From assembly GCA_964519245.1 (NCBI GenBank), contig CAZFLK010000154.1, positions 1-13,820 of the forward strand: a stretch of 13,820 bases of DNA. Direction: 5' to 3'. The position numbers and the translations under genes are program-made. The notes under the pieces were generated by a model. It was not told the DNA's origin. It was given only the letters and a program-made list of their open reading frames with translations, and ran no database searches. Numbering within the stretch: position 1 is the stretch's first letter; every line of letters begins with the position of its first letter. Shown here piece after piece: positions 6,864 through 13,820 of this stretch. This DNA is from JAYPEY01 sp964519245. Its GTDB lineage: Bacteria > Verrucomicrobiota > Verrucomicrobiia > Limisphaerales > JAYPEY01.

Positions 6864-8096
6864 ATGCCCTGGGCCCCGTTGACCATCCTGCTTGCGCTCG
6901 CATTGATCGCCTCCAACCTTTGGTGGCGGCTTCGCTGCCGCCAGACCCGGCTCGCCCTCGCCCGGGCCGAACGACGACTCCAACAGCAGACCGAGGCCAA
7001 CGAGCGAATCGCCGAACGGGAGAAGGCCAAGCAGGAGGCCTTGTTCGACAGCATGGTGGAGGGCGTTCTCCTCCTCGACCGCAACAACCGGGTCGCCCTC
7101 AACAACCAGGCGATCGAACAACTCTTCAGCCTGTCCAACGACATCCGCGGCATGAACGTGATCGAGGCCTTCCGACTGAACGAGCTCCAGGAAATCGTCA
7201 ACCGCACCATCATCGAGGGCCGGGCCCTGGGCGCGGAACTGGAGTTGCCCGGGCTCGACCATCGCGTCCTTCGCGTCAACGCCGCCGTCTACCTGAACCA
7301 GGAAGGCGAGACCCAGGGCGCGATCATGGTCTTCCACGATCTCACCCGCATCAAACAGCTCGAAAACACGCGCAAGGAATTCGTCGCCAACGTCAGCCAT
7401 GAACTCCGCACGCCGTTGTCCATGATCAAGGGTTATGTCGAGACCCTGATCGACGGGGCCAAGGACGAACCCGAGGTCGCGCCCAAATTCCTGCAGACCA
7501 TCCAGAAGCACGCCGATCGCCTGACCTATCTGATCGAGGACCTGCTCACCATCTCCCGCCTCGAGTCCGGCCAGATCGTCCTGAGCGTCCACCCCCTCGA
7601 ACTCGCCGCCCTGACGCGGCGCGTCGCCGATGAATTGCAGGACCGCGCGAGGAAGCGCCAAGTCACCTTCGACATCGACGTCGCCGAGCCGTGCCTAGTG
7701 CGCGCCGACGGCGACCGCCTGCACCAGGCCCTCTTCAACCTGCTGGACAACGCCATCAAGTACGGGGGCGAAAACAGCGTCGTCACCGTGTCCGCCCGCC
7801 CCTCCGGAAACAATTCGACCGAATTGTCCGTGACCGACCAGGGCCCCGGAATCCCGCCCGAGGCAACCGAACGCATCTTCGAACGCTTCTACCGGGTCGA
7901 CCGCGCCAGATCCCGGGAACAGGGCGGCACCGGACTCGGCCTCTCCATCGTGAAGCACATCATTCAGTCACACGGCGGCGAAGTCTGGGCGCGCAACCAG
8001 GACGCCGGCGGCGCCTCCTTTTTCCTGACCCTGCCCAACGCAACCTCGATCGACGTCGCCGAGAATTCCCTTCCTTTTCAACCGGCCTCTTCGTAG
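6864..8096 (+). CDS. phoR: PhoR-type sensor histidine kinase
   Basis: A 410-residue membrane-anchored kinase. One hydrophobic segment (about 5-21) is followed by a basic flank and a coiled coil (27-57), then a PAS domain (about 58-160, starting FDSMVEGVLLLDRNNRV). HisKA has the phospho-acceptor H179 in VSHELRTPL. The ATPase domain has the N box NLLDNAIKY (N296), G1 box DQGPGIP (325-331), F box FERFYRVD (339-346) and G2 box GGTGLGLSI (354-362). This is a complete PhoR-like layout without a large extracytoplasmic sensor, consistent with cytoplasmic signalling through the PAS domain. It should phosphorylate the regulator encoded upstream. GAGGTGA (6856-6862) immediately before the ATG is one of the few recognisable ribosome-binding sites in the window, although unusually close to the start. 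The 84-bp spacer to phoB contains a hairpin. Confidence 0.93.
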   Translation: MPWAPLTILLALALIASNLWWRLRCRQTRLALARAERRLQQQTEANERIAEREKAKQEALFDSMVEGVLLLDRNNRVALNNQAIEQLFSLSNDIRGMNVIEAFRLNELQEIVNRTIIEGRALGAELELPGLDHRVLRVNAAVYLNQEGETQGAIMVFHDLTRIKQLENTRKEFVANVSHELRTPLSMIKGYVETLIDGAKDEPEVAPKFLQTIQKHADRLTYLIEDLLTISRLESGQIVLSVHPLELAALTRRVADELQDRARKRQVTFDIDVAEPCLVRADGDRLHQALFNLLDNAIKYGGENSVVTVSARPSGNNSTELSVTDQGPGIPPEATERIFERFYRVDRARSREQGGTGLGLSIVKHIIQSHGGEVWARNQDAGGASFFLTLPNATSIDVAENSLPFQPASS

Positions 8097-8107
8097 CCTC
8101 CCGCCCG

Positions 8108-8794
8108 GTGAACAAACCCGTTTCGAAGCACAACTTTCCCGGTCGACTGATCGCTGTGGAAGGGCTCGACGGCTCAGGCAAGTCAACCCAGGTCTACCTG
8201 CTCAAGCGCTGGATGGAACTGCAGGGCTTGAAGGTCTTCTTCACCGAGTGGAACTCTTCCATCCTGGTCAAGAGCGCCACCAGCAAAGGCAAGAGCCGGG
8301 AACTGCTCACCCCGACCACCTTCAGCCTGATCCACGCCACCGATTTCGCCGACCGCTACGAGCGCCAACTCGTCCCCCTCCTGAGGGCCGGACACATCGT
8401 CCTCTGCGATCGCTACATTTTCACCGCCTTTGCCCGCGACGTCGTCCGCGGATGCCCGCAGAACTGGGTCGAGGGAATCTACGACTTCGCCGTCCATCCG
8501 GACATGACCTTCTTCTTCCGGGCCGACCTGGAAGTGTCGCTGAAGCGTATCCTCTCCGGCCGACCGCAACTGAAATACTTCGAGGCCGGAATGGATCTCG
8601 GCCTGTCATCCGACCCTTACGAAAGTTTCCGCATCTTCCAGGGACGCATGCTGGAGCAATACCTGGCCATGAGCTCCGACTACGGATTCCGCGTCATCGA
8701 CGCCAACCAGCAGATCGAACCCCAACAGGCCCTCGTCCGGCAACTCGTCTCAGACCAGATCGACCTCGCCGCCTTCACCGCGCCGGAAAGCTGA
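8108..8794 (+). CDS. Thymidylate kinase-like P-loop protein, copy 1 (intact Walker A)
   Basis: A 228-residue P-loop kinase of the thymidylate kinase family. The Walker A motif is GLDGSGKST (19-27, K25), the DRY motif is at 101-103 and the second half carries the lid and final helices. The canonical thymidylate kinase segment after DRY, with Ser and Ala-Tyr-Gln that contact dTMP, is not present; here it reads DRYIFTAFARDVVRG. The region GMDLGLSSD (161-169) is shared with the next gene but is not a standard feature of the family as I know it. The substrate is therefore open: dTMP, another nucleotide, or a phosphate-linked compound. The start is GTG at 8108, 11 bp after phoR; the first in-frame ATG after the P-loop (8212) would remove that motif. 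The next gene starts 4 bp after this one ends. Confidence 0.82.
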   Translation: MNKPVSKHNFPGRLIAVEGLDGSGKSTQVYLLKRWMELQGLKVFFTEWNSSILVKSATSKGKSRELLTPTTFSLIHATDFADRYERQLVPLLRAGHIVLCDRYIFTAFARDVVRGCPQNWVEGIYDFAVHPDMTFFFRADLEVSLKRILSGRPQLKYFEAGMDLGLSSDPYESFRIFQGRMLEQYLAMSSDYGFRVIDANQQIEPQQALVRQLVSDQIDLAAFTAPES

Positions 8795-8798
8795 CGCC

Positions 8799-9557
8799 AT
8801 GCCCGCACGGAAACACTCAACGCGCAGACGCCGCCTCGGTCAACGAAAGGTGATCGTGCCGCGCCCCACTCCCAAACGCTTCTACGGCCACGGCATTCCC
8901 GGTGTCGCCCCGGAAAACCTGACCGGCAAACTCATCGTTGTGGAGGGCGCGGACGGCTCCGGCAGATCCACCCAGATCGCCCGGCTCGTCGAATGGCTCG
9001 AAGCCTCCGGACACGCGACCGTCCAGGTCGGCCTGAAACGCTCGACCCTCGTCAGCGAGGAATTGGAGGAGGCCAAGAAAGGCAACATCCTCAACCGCAA
9101 AACCCTCAGCCTGTTCTATGCCACCGACTTCGCCGACCAACTGGAAAATGCGATTCTGCCGGCCCTGAAAGCGGGCCTGATGGTCCTCGCCGACCGCTAC
9201 ATCTACACCCTGATGGCCCGCGACCTCGTACGCGGTCAGAACGAATCCTGGCTGAAGAACATGTACGGGATCGCGCTCGCCCCGGACGCCGTGTTCTACC
9301 TCCAGGTCTCGCCCAAGGAACTGCTGCAGCGCAACCTGGCCAAGAACAACACGCTCGACTTCTGGGAAAGCGGCATGGACCTCGGCCTGACCTCGGACAT
9401 GTTCGACAGCTTCCTCGAATATCAAAGCCGGATGGCCGCACAGTTTCAACGACTCCGGGAAACCTACGGATTCACCATCGTCGACGGAGCCCGCCCCGCC
9501 GACGACGTCAACGCCGAATTGCAGGCCAACATTGAATCCCTGCTCGCCAGTTCCTGA
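8799..9557 (+). CDS. Thymidylate kinase-like protein, copy 2, with Walker A Lys-to-Arg
   Basis: A 252-residue paralogue of the preceding protein. Shared blocks include ATDFAD (about 108-113), ADRYIYTLMARDLVRG (131-146) and SGMDLGLTSD (191-200). The P-loop reads GADGSGRST (50-58): the Walker A lysine is Arg56 (codon AGA, 8964-8966), one base from AAA. That lysine contacts the beta/gamma phosphates of ATP, and its loss usually abolishes or strongly lowers activity, so this copy may be a regulatory or structural partner. It also has an N-terminal extension of about 43 residues that copy 1 lacks, very basic (RRRR at 9-12) and Pro/Gly-rich, before the first strand. The ATG is 4 bp after copy 1, suggesting coupled translation and perhaps a heterodimer; thymidylate kinases are normally homodimers. 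A sequencing error at the Arg codon cannot be excluded. Confidence 0.82.
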   Translation: MPARKHSTRRRRLGQRKVIVPRPTPKRFYGHGIPGVAPENLTGKLIVVEGADGSGRSTQIARLVEWLEASGHATVQVGLKRSTLVSEELEEAKKGNILNRKTLSLFYATDFADQLENAILPALKAGLMVLADRYIYTLMARDLVRGQNESWLKNMYGIALAPDAVFYLQVSPKELLQRNLAKNNTLDFWESGMDLGLTSDMFDSFLEYQSRMAAQFQRLRETYGFTIVDGARPADDVNAELQANIESLLASS

Positions 9558-9564
9558 CCCCGCA

Positions 9565-10554
9565 ATGGCGCCCGCCAAGACAACGCCCCCCGCCTGGATT
9601 GGCATCGACCTCGGAGGCACCAAGATACTCGCCGGAGTCATCGGCGACGATTTGAAGCCGATATCCCGCGCCAAGATTCCGGCCGGAGCGAGCGACGGGG
9701 CTGACGCCGTGATTGACCGGATCGCGGAGTGCGCACGCGAGGTTGTCGTCAAGGCGGGACTGACCTGGCATCAAATCCGCGGGATTGGGGTCGGCGCGCC
9801 CAGCCCCATCGAGGAAGCGACCGGATCCGTCATCTTCGCTCCCAACCTGGGATGGCGCGATCTGCCCCTGCGGAAGCGCCTGCGGGAGCGCCTCAAGGCG
9901 CCCGTGTCCGTTGGCAACGATTGCAGCCTGGCGACCTTGGGAATCTACGAGGCCGAGTATCAGGCTCGCCCGCGTCATCTGCTCGGAATCTTTCCCGGCA
10001 CCGGCATCGGCGGCGGCCTCGTCATCAACCGCGAACTGGTCACCGGCGCAACCGGCTCAGCCGGCGAGTTCGGACAGATGACGCTCAATTATGGGGGGGG
10101 CACGGGAGCCGACAACGTCCCCGGATCCCTCGAATCCATGGCCGGCCGAGCCTCGCTCGCCGCCCGAATTCGAGCCGACGTCGCCCAAGGCCAGAGCACG
10201 CTGCTCACCAAGCTGGTCGGTCCCGACCTGAAGGAAATCAAGAGCGGACAGCTCCGCAAGGCCATCCGGCGCGGCGACACCTACGTTGAAGCCCTCGTCC
10301 GGGAGGCCGCCGCCCGCATCGGCGCCGCCATCGGCTCGCTCATCAATATCGTCAACCCGGAGGTGATCGCCCTCGGCGGGGGCATGATCGAGCAAATGGA
10401 AAGCCTCATTCTTCCCGTCATCAAGGACAAGGTGGCGGAATACACGGATCCCGGCGTGCGGGCGGGCATCCGGATCGCCGCCTCCCGGCTCGGCGACGAC
10501 GCCGGAATCATCGGCGCCGCGGTGTTTGCGCGTCGGACCTCCGCCCCGGCATGA
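9565..10554 (+). CDS. ROK-family sugar kinase-like protein without the zinc cysteine motif
   Basis: A 329-residue ROK protein of the ASKHA fold. Phosphate-1 is IGIDLGGTK (12-20), the putative catalytic Asp is D119 in GNDCSLATLG, and the nucleotide-binding glycine motif is FPGTGIGGGL (143-152). The segment that usually reads GE-x-GH and then has CxCGxxGCxE is altered. Here it is GEFGQMTLN (167-175), with Gln171 where His is normal, and the cysteines are absent (GGGTGADNVPGSLE), though the final Glu190 is kept. The expected structural zinc site and one usual sugar/zinc ligand are therefore missing. Glucokinase is the default guess. Polyphosphate-dependent glucokinases are also ROK proteins lacking the cysteines, and the phosphate-related neighbours make that worth considering, but nothing proves it. 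The ATG at 9565, 7 bp after the previous gene, is preferred over 9532, which would overlap it. There is a run of eight G at 10093-10100. Confidence 0.85.
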   Translation: MAPAKTTPPAWIGIDLGGTKILAGVIGDDLKPISRAKIPAGASDGADAVIDRIAECAREVVVKAGLTWHQIRGIGVGAPSPIEEATGSVIFAPNLGWRDLPLRKRLRERLKAPVSVGNDCSLATLGIYEAEYQARPRHLLGIFPGTGIGGGLVINRELVTGATGSAGEFGQMTLNYGGGTGADNVPGSLESMAGRASLAARIRADVAQGQSTLLTKLVGPDLKEIKSGQLRKAIRRGDTYVEALVREAAARIGAAIGSLINIVNPEVIALGGGMIEQMESLILPVIKDKVAEYTDPGVRAGIRIAASRLGDDAGIIGAAVFARRTSAPA

Positions 10555-11495
10555 ACGCGATCAAACAACGCCGCGCCGTCATCGACATCGGCACCAACTC
10601 GGTCAAACTGCTCGTGGCCGAGATCCAACAACAAGAGGTGACCCCCCTCTGGGAACGCGGCGAGCAAACCCGACTGGGCGAAGGTTTCTACGACTCACGC
10701 CGACTCCAACCCGCCGCCATCGACCGCACTGTCCAGGCAATCGCTGGATTCCAGCGGCGCGCCAGGGAGCTCGGGGCCGACGCTATCCGGGTCATCGCCA
10801 CCAGCGCAACCCGGGACGCGCAAAATGGCGACGATCTGACCGCAGCCATCACCGCGTCCACCGGCCTTGAGGTGGAGATCATCTCCGGTCGCCAGGAAGC
10901 GGACTGGGCCTTTCGAGGCGCCGCAGCCGGACTGGCAAACGCCCCGGAATCCGCCTGCGTCATCGATATCGGCGGCGGCAGCACCGAGTGCACGGTCGGA
11001 ACCCATGGCCGGCTGGAGTGGAGTGAAAGCTTCGAACTCGGCACGGTCCGCTGGCTGGAAAAGCTCCGCCCCGCCGAACCGCCTCAACCAGCGGAACTGC
11101 GCGATTGCCGGAAGTCCATCGCCGACTACCTCCGCCGTCACGTCAAGGCCGGACTCAAACCCGCCCTTGCCTGTCATCCCGACGCCCCAGCCCCGGCCCT
11201 GATCGGCGTCGGCGGAACCTTTGGCATTCTCGCCCGGATGGAATTGCAGACCGACGACTACGACCGCGAGCGGATCGAGGCCGCCACTCTGTCCCTGCCA
11301 ATCGTCGCCAACTGGACCGAAAAGCTTTGGCGGCTGGGCTTCCGCCAGCGCGGACAAATCCCCGGCCTGCCGCCCGAACGCGCAGACGTCATGCTCATGG
11401 GCGCCGCAATCATCGAGCAATTCATGCATTGTTTTCAGTTTTCGGAAGTCCGCCCCAGCAGTCGCGGGCTGCGTTTTGCCGCCTTGCTGAATTAA
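10551..11495 (+). CDS. Ppx/GppA-family exopolyphosphatase or pppGpp phosphatase
   Basis: A 314-residue single-module Ppx/GppA phosphatase, without the extra C-terminal HD-like region of the longer enterobacterial enzymes. Visible motifs are VIDIGTNSVKLLVAE (10-24), ATSATRDAQN (83-92), EIISGRQEA (109-117), VIDIGGGSTE (137-146) and GVGGTFGILA. By motif position, E116 (ISGRQEA) and E146 (GGGSTE) correspond to the acidic active-site residues of Escherichia coli Ppx. Members hydrolyse inorganic polyphosphate and/or pppGpp; sequence alone does not separate the two activities. The ATG overlaps the ROK stop codon as ATGA (10551-10554), so translation is coupled. It is the last gene of the PhoB-led cluster, which fits a role in phosphate recovery or polyphosphate turnover. 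Confidence 0.9.
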   Translation: MNAIKQRRAVIDIGTNSVKLLVAEIQQQEVTPLWERGEQTRLGEGFYDSRRLQPAAIDRTVQAIAGFQRRARELGADAIRVIATSATRDAQNGDDLTAAITASTGLEVEIISGRQEADWAFRGAAAGLANAPESACVIDIGGGSTECTVGTHGRLEWSESFELGTVRWLEKLRPAEPPQPAELRDCRKSIADYLRRHVKAGLKPALACHPDAPAPALIGVGGTFGILARMELQTDDYDRERIEAATLSLPIVANWTEKLWRLGFRQRGQIPGLPPERADVMLMGAAIIEQFMHCFQFSEVRPSSRGLRFAALLN

Positions 11496-11583
11496 ATGCA
11501 AAAGCCGCGTAAAAAACCCGTTTTTTAGCCGATTTCGAGCTTGCCTTTTTGATGCCCCCCCGAAGAATAGCCGACCTTTTTTT
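11496..11583 (+). other. AT-rich spacer, likely promoter region of the TPR gene
   Basis: This 88-bp gap is clearly more AT-rich than its surroundings. It has a TAAAAAA/TTTTTTA inverted repeat (11510-11516 with 11521-11527) around CCCG, too weak to call a terminator, and a run of seven T directly before the ATG at 11584. A loose promoter match is TTGCCT (11541-11546) with AAGAAT (11563-11568) at 16-bp spacing, 4 of 6 each. No Shine-Dalgarno is seen. The break in spacing and composition suggests that the PhoB-led operon ends here and a separate transcript begins. Confidence 0.3.
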
Positions 11584-12381
11584 ATGAGTTCAGAAGTTGA
11601 TTTTACTGAGAAGCAGCTCGATCTGCTGGCGTGGCTGGAGAAAAACCGCAACAAGCTGCTGGGGGGCTTGGGACTGGCCGTTGTCATCGGAGTCGCCGTA
11701 GCCGCCGCGCAAAACAGCGCCCGCAAGGCGGAGATCGCCGCCGCCAATGACTTGTCCGCGTTGGGCGCGCAACTCGACGACGACGGAAAACGCCGGGAAC
11801 CCACGGCCGCCGAATACCTCGCCGTCCGGGACAAACATCCCGGATCCAGCGCCGCGGAAAGCGCCCTGATCCTCGCCGCGGGAGCCGCCTTCACCGAAGG
11901 CGATTTCGACGCCGCCAACACTCGCTTCAACGAATACCTCGCAGCCTACCCCAATGGCTCGCATCTTCCCACCGCCCGCCTCGGCAAGGCGGCCTGCGCC
12001 GACGCCAAGGGCGAGACCGAACAGGCGCTGACCGAATACAAGACCGTCTCCGAATCCTTCCCCAATGACCCCGTCGCCGAGCAGGCCAAGCTCGCCCGCG
12101 CGCACCTGCTGGAGACTTCCGAAAAACCGGAAGAGGCTCTGCGGATCTATGACCAGATGGTCGCCTCGGTCACCGGCGGCGCCTTCAGCTCGGAAGCTAG
12201 CCGCAAACGGGCCGAACTCCTCGAACTCCACCCCGAGTTGGAACCCAAGGAGACCAACGCGCCGCCCGCCGCATCGACCTTCGCTCCCGCCTTGCAACAA
12301 CAAATCCAAAACCTGCAGAAAGCCACGACGCCGCCCGCCGCCGCCCCGTCCGCCGAGGGCTCCAAGGCCGAATCCAAATAG
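11584..12381 (+). CDS. Membrane-anchored TPR protein, YfgM/TPR_21-like
   Basis: A 265-residue protein with a short cytoplasmic N-terminus, one membrane helix (about 25-43, LLGGLGLAVVIGVAVAAAQ) preceded by Lys/Arg, and an extracytoplasmic helical part. TPR-like repeats cover about 95-195, with the recurring pattern of Ala-rich helix pairs (EGDFDAANTRFNEYLAAYP, KGETEQALTEYKTVSESFP, EKPEEALRIYDQMV). The C-terminus (about 220-265) is low-complexity and rich in Pro, Ala and Lys. The layout matches the YfgM/TPR_21 family, whose E. coli member associates with the SecYEG translocon and periplasmic chaperones. Equally, it may be a generic TPR scaffold. It stands between the phosphate-related cluster and UDP-glucose dehydrogenase, with no obvious functional link to either. 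The ATG is preceded by T7 rather than a ribosome-binding site. Confidence 0.8.
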   Translation: MSSEVDFTEKQLDLLAWLEKNRNKLLGGLGLAVVIGVAVAAAQNSARKAEIAAANDLSALGAQLDDDGKRREPTAAEYLAVRDKHPGSSAAESALILAAGAAFTEGDFDAANTRFNEYLAAYPNGSHLPTARLGKAACADAKGETEQALTEYKTVSESFPNDPVAEQAKLARAHLLETSEKPEEALRIYDQMVASVTGGAFSSEASRKRAELLELHPELEPKETNAPPAASTFAPALQQQIQNLQKATTPPAAAPSAEGSKAESK

Positions 12382-12427
12382 CCGGACCGGCGGCAATTCC
12401 AGCGGCACACGGCGCAGGATCGATAAC

Positions 12428-13717
12428 ATGAAGATCACGATTATCGGAACCGGCTACGTCGGGCTGGTCACCGGAACCTGCTTCGCGGAGGTCGGGCACC
12501 AGGTCATCTGCGTCGACAACAACGAGGAGAAGGTCAAACTGCTGCAATCCGGCGGCATTCCCATCTACGAGCCGGGGCTCGAGGAACTGGTCAGGAAGAA
12601 CGTCGACGCAGGCCGCCTCTCCTTCTCCGATTCCACCCCCGAAGGCGTCCGCAACTCCGACGTCATCTTTATCGCCGTTCCCACCCCGCCCCAGCCGGAC
12701 GGTTCCGTGGACCTCAGCTTCATCGAACGCGTCGCCCGGGACATCGCCGGCGCCATGAACGGCTACAAGATCGTCGTCGACAAGAGCACCGTGCCGGTCA
12801 ATACGGGCGAGAAGGTCGCCGAGACCATCAAACGCTACAACCAGGCGGGCGTGGATTTCGACGTGGTCAGCAACCCCGAGTTCCTCCGCGAGGGCTTCGC
12901 GGTCGAGGATCTCATGCAACCCGACCGCGTCGTCGTCGGCGTGCGCTCTCAGCGGCCCGTCGCCGCCATGACCGAGATTTACGATCCTTTCAAGGCGCCC
13001 ATCATCGTCACGGACATCAATTCCGCCGAGTTGATCAAGCACGCGGCCAATTCCTTCCTGGCCTTGAAAATCTCCTACATCAACGCCGTCTCCGTCATCT
13101 GCGAAGCCGCCGGCGCCAATGTCCAGGAGGTCGCCAACGGCATCGGCATGGACGAGCGCATCGGCCGCCGTTTCCTCAATGCCTCCCTCGGCTTTGGCGG
13201 CAGCTGCTTTCCCAAGGACCTCAGCGCGTTCATCAAGATCTCCGAGGAACTCGGCTACGACTTCCAACTCCTCAAGGAAGTCCAGCACATCAATGCCGAT
13301 CAAATGGACCGCTTCGTCAAGAAGATCGCCGAAACGCTCTGGGTGCTGAAGGACAAGAAAATCGGCGTGCTCGGCCTGGCCTTCAAGCAGAACACGGACG
13401 ACGTCCGCATGTCGCCGGCCATCGACCTTTGCAAACGCCTGCAGATGGAGGGAGCCGAACTCCGGGTCCACGACCCCAAGGCCATGGAGAAGGCAAAAGA
13501 CCTCCTCGACAACGTGACCTACGTCGACGACATGAACGAGGTCGCCGAGGGCTGCGACGCGCTCGTGATCGCCACCGAATGGCCGCAATTCACGGAACTG
13601 GACCTGGAGCGCGCGCGAAAACAACTCTCCCACCCCATCCTGTTCGACGGCAGAAACCTCTTCAATCCCGCCGAGATGGAGAAACTCGGCTTTATCTATA
13701 AGAGCATCGGGCGGTAG
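12428..13717 (+). CDS. ugd: UDP-glucose 6-dehydrogenase
   Basis: A 429-residue NAD-dependent enzyme that oxidises UDP-glucose to UDP-glucuronate for surface polysaccharide synthesis. The N-terminal Rossmann domain has GTGYVGL (7-13) and D30 at the end of the second strand, which suits NAD. DKSTVPVNTG (118-127) and NPEFLREG (149-156) follow. The middle domain has K204 and N208 in LIKHAANSF and the catalytic C260 in GFGGSCFPKD (255-264). The C-terminal UDP-binding domain includes GVLGLAFKQNTDDVRMSP and ATEWPQF. Length and all key residues are normal; the only close alternatives are UDP-ManNAc or GDP-mannose dehydrogenases, and the overall pattern favours UDP-glucose. An AGGA 8 nt before the ATG (12416-12419) is a plausible ribosome-binding site. 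It follows the TPR gene by 46 bp and may be co-transcribed. Confidence 0.95.
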   Translation: MKITIIGTGYVGLVTGTCFAEVGHQVICVDNNEEKVKLLQSGGIPIYEPGLEELVRKNVDAGRLSFSDSTPEGVRNSDVIFIAVPTPPQPDGSVDLSFIERVARDIAGAMNGYKIVVDKSTVPVNTGEKVAETIKRYNQAGVDFDVVSNPEFLREGFAVEDLMQPDRVVVGVRSQRPVAAMTEIYDPFKAPIIVTDINSAELIKHAANSFLALKISYINAVSVICEAAGANVQEVANGIGMDERIGRRFLNASLGFGGSCFPKDLSAFIKISEELGYDFQLLKEVQHINADQMDRFVKKIAETLWVLKDKKIGVLGLAFKQNTDDVRMSPAIDLCKRLQMEGAELRVHDPKAMEKAKDLLDNVTYVDDMNEVAEGCDALVIATEWPQFTELDLERARKQLSHPILFDGRNLFNPAEMEKLGFIYKSIGR

Positions 13718-13722
13718 TTGCG

Positions 13723-13820
<98 letters not shown>

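Noticed and set aside
11510..11527. TAAAAAA-CCCG-TTTTTTA as an intrinsic terminator for the ppx gene
   Set aside because: The stem is only A-T pairs and is not a GC-rich hairpin followed by a T-run; too weak to call.
12197..13633. A 478-codon open frame antisense to ugd
   Set aside because: Shadow of the UDP-glucose dehydrogenase reading frame, without recognisable domains.

Overview
The window is GC-rich, densely coded DNA from what looks like a member of the Verrucomicrobia/Planctomycetes side of the PVC superphylum. The main clue is the PSCyt1-DUF1549-DUF1553 cytochrome gene followed at once by a Tat-exported DUF1501 gene, a pair heavily expanded in those phyla. Weak or absent Shine-Dalgarno sequences before most genes fit that placement. 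The phylum is inferred from gene families, not from a marker gene. I see no rRNA, tRNA, CRISPR array or insertion sequence.

Layout. Positions 1-209 hold no gene but contain several short perfect stem-loops. A secreted BNR_4-type beta-propeller protein is on the minus strand (210-1610). It is divergent from a plus-strand pair: a two-haem-motif PSCyt1/DUF1549/DUF1553 protein (1763-4129) and a DUF1501 protein (4138-5574). These three look like an exported catabolic set whose substrate cannot be read from the sequence. The 518-bp gap after it (5575-6092) carries an apparent decayed hybrid sensor kinase on the minus strand (5571-5809) and, closer to the next gene, 11-bp-spaced repeats resembling a Pho box.

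From 6093 to 11495 six plus-strand genes form a likely operon: a PhoB-type regulator, a PhoR-type histidine kinase, two tandem thymidylate-kinase-like P-loop proteins, a ROK-family kinase and a Ppx/GppA phosphatase. All gaps are 11 bp or less, or overlap, except the 84-bp phoB-phoR spacer, which contains a strong hairpin. The grouping suggests phosphate-responsive control of nucleotide, sugar or polyphosphate metabolism. Its oddest points are a Walker A Lys-to-Arg change in the second P-loop protein, thymidylate-kinase-like proteins that lack the usual AYQ-type base-binding motif, and a ROK protein without the zinc-binding cysteines.

After an AT-rich spacer comes a membrane-anchored TPR protein of YfgM/TPR_21 type (11584-12381), then UDP-glucose 6-dehydrogenase (12428-13717). 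The window ends inside a heptanucleotide tandem array whose two unit variants are sorted into separate blocks.
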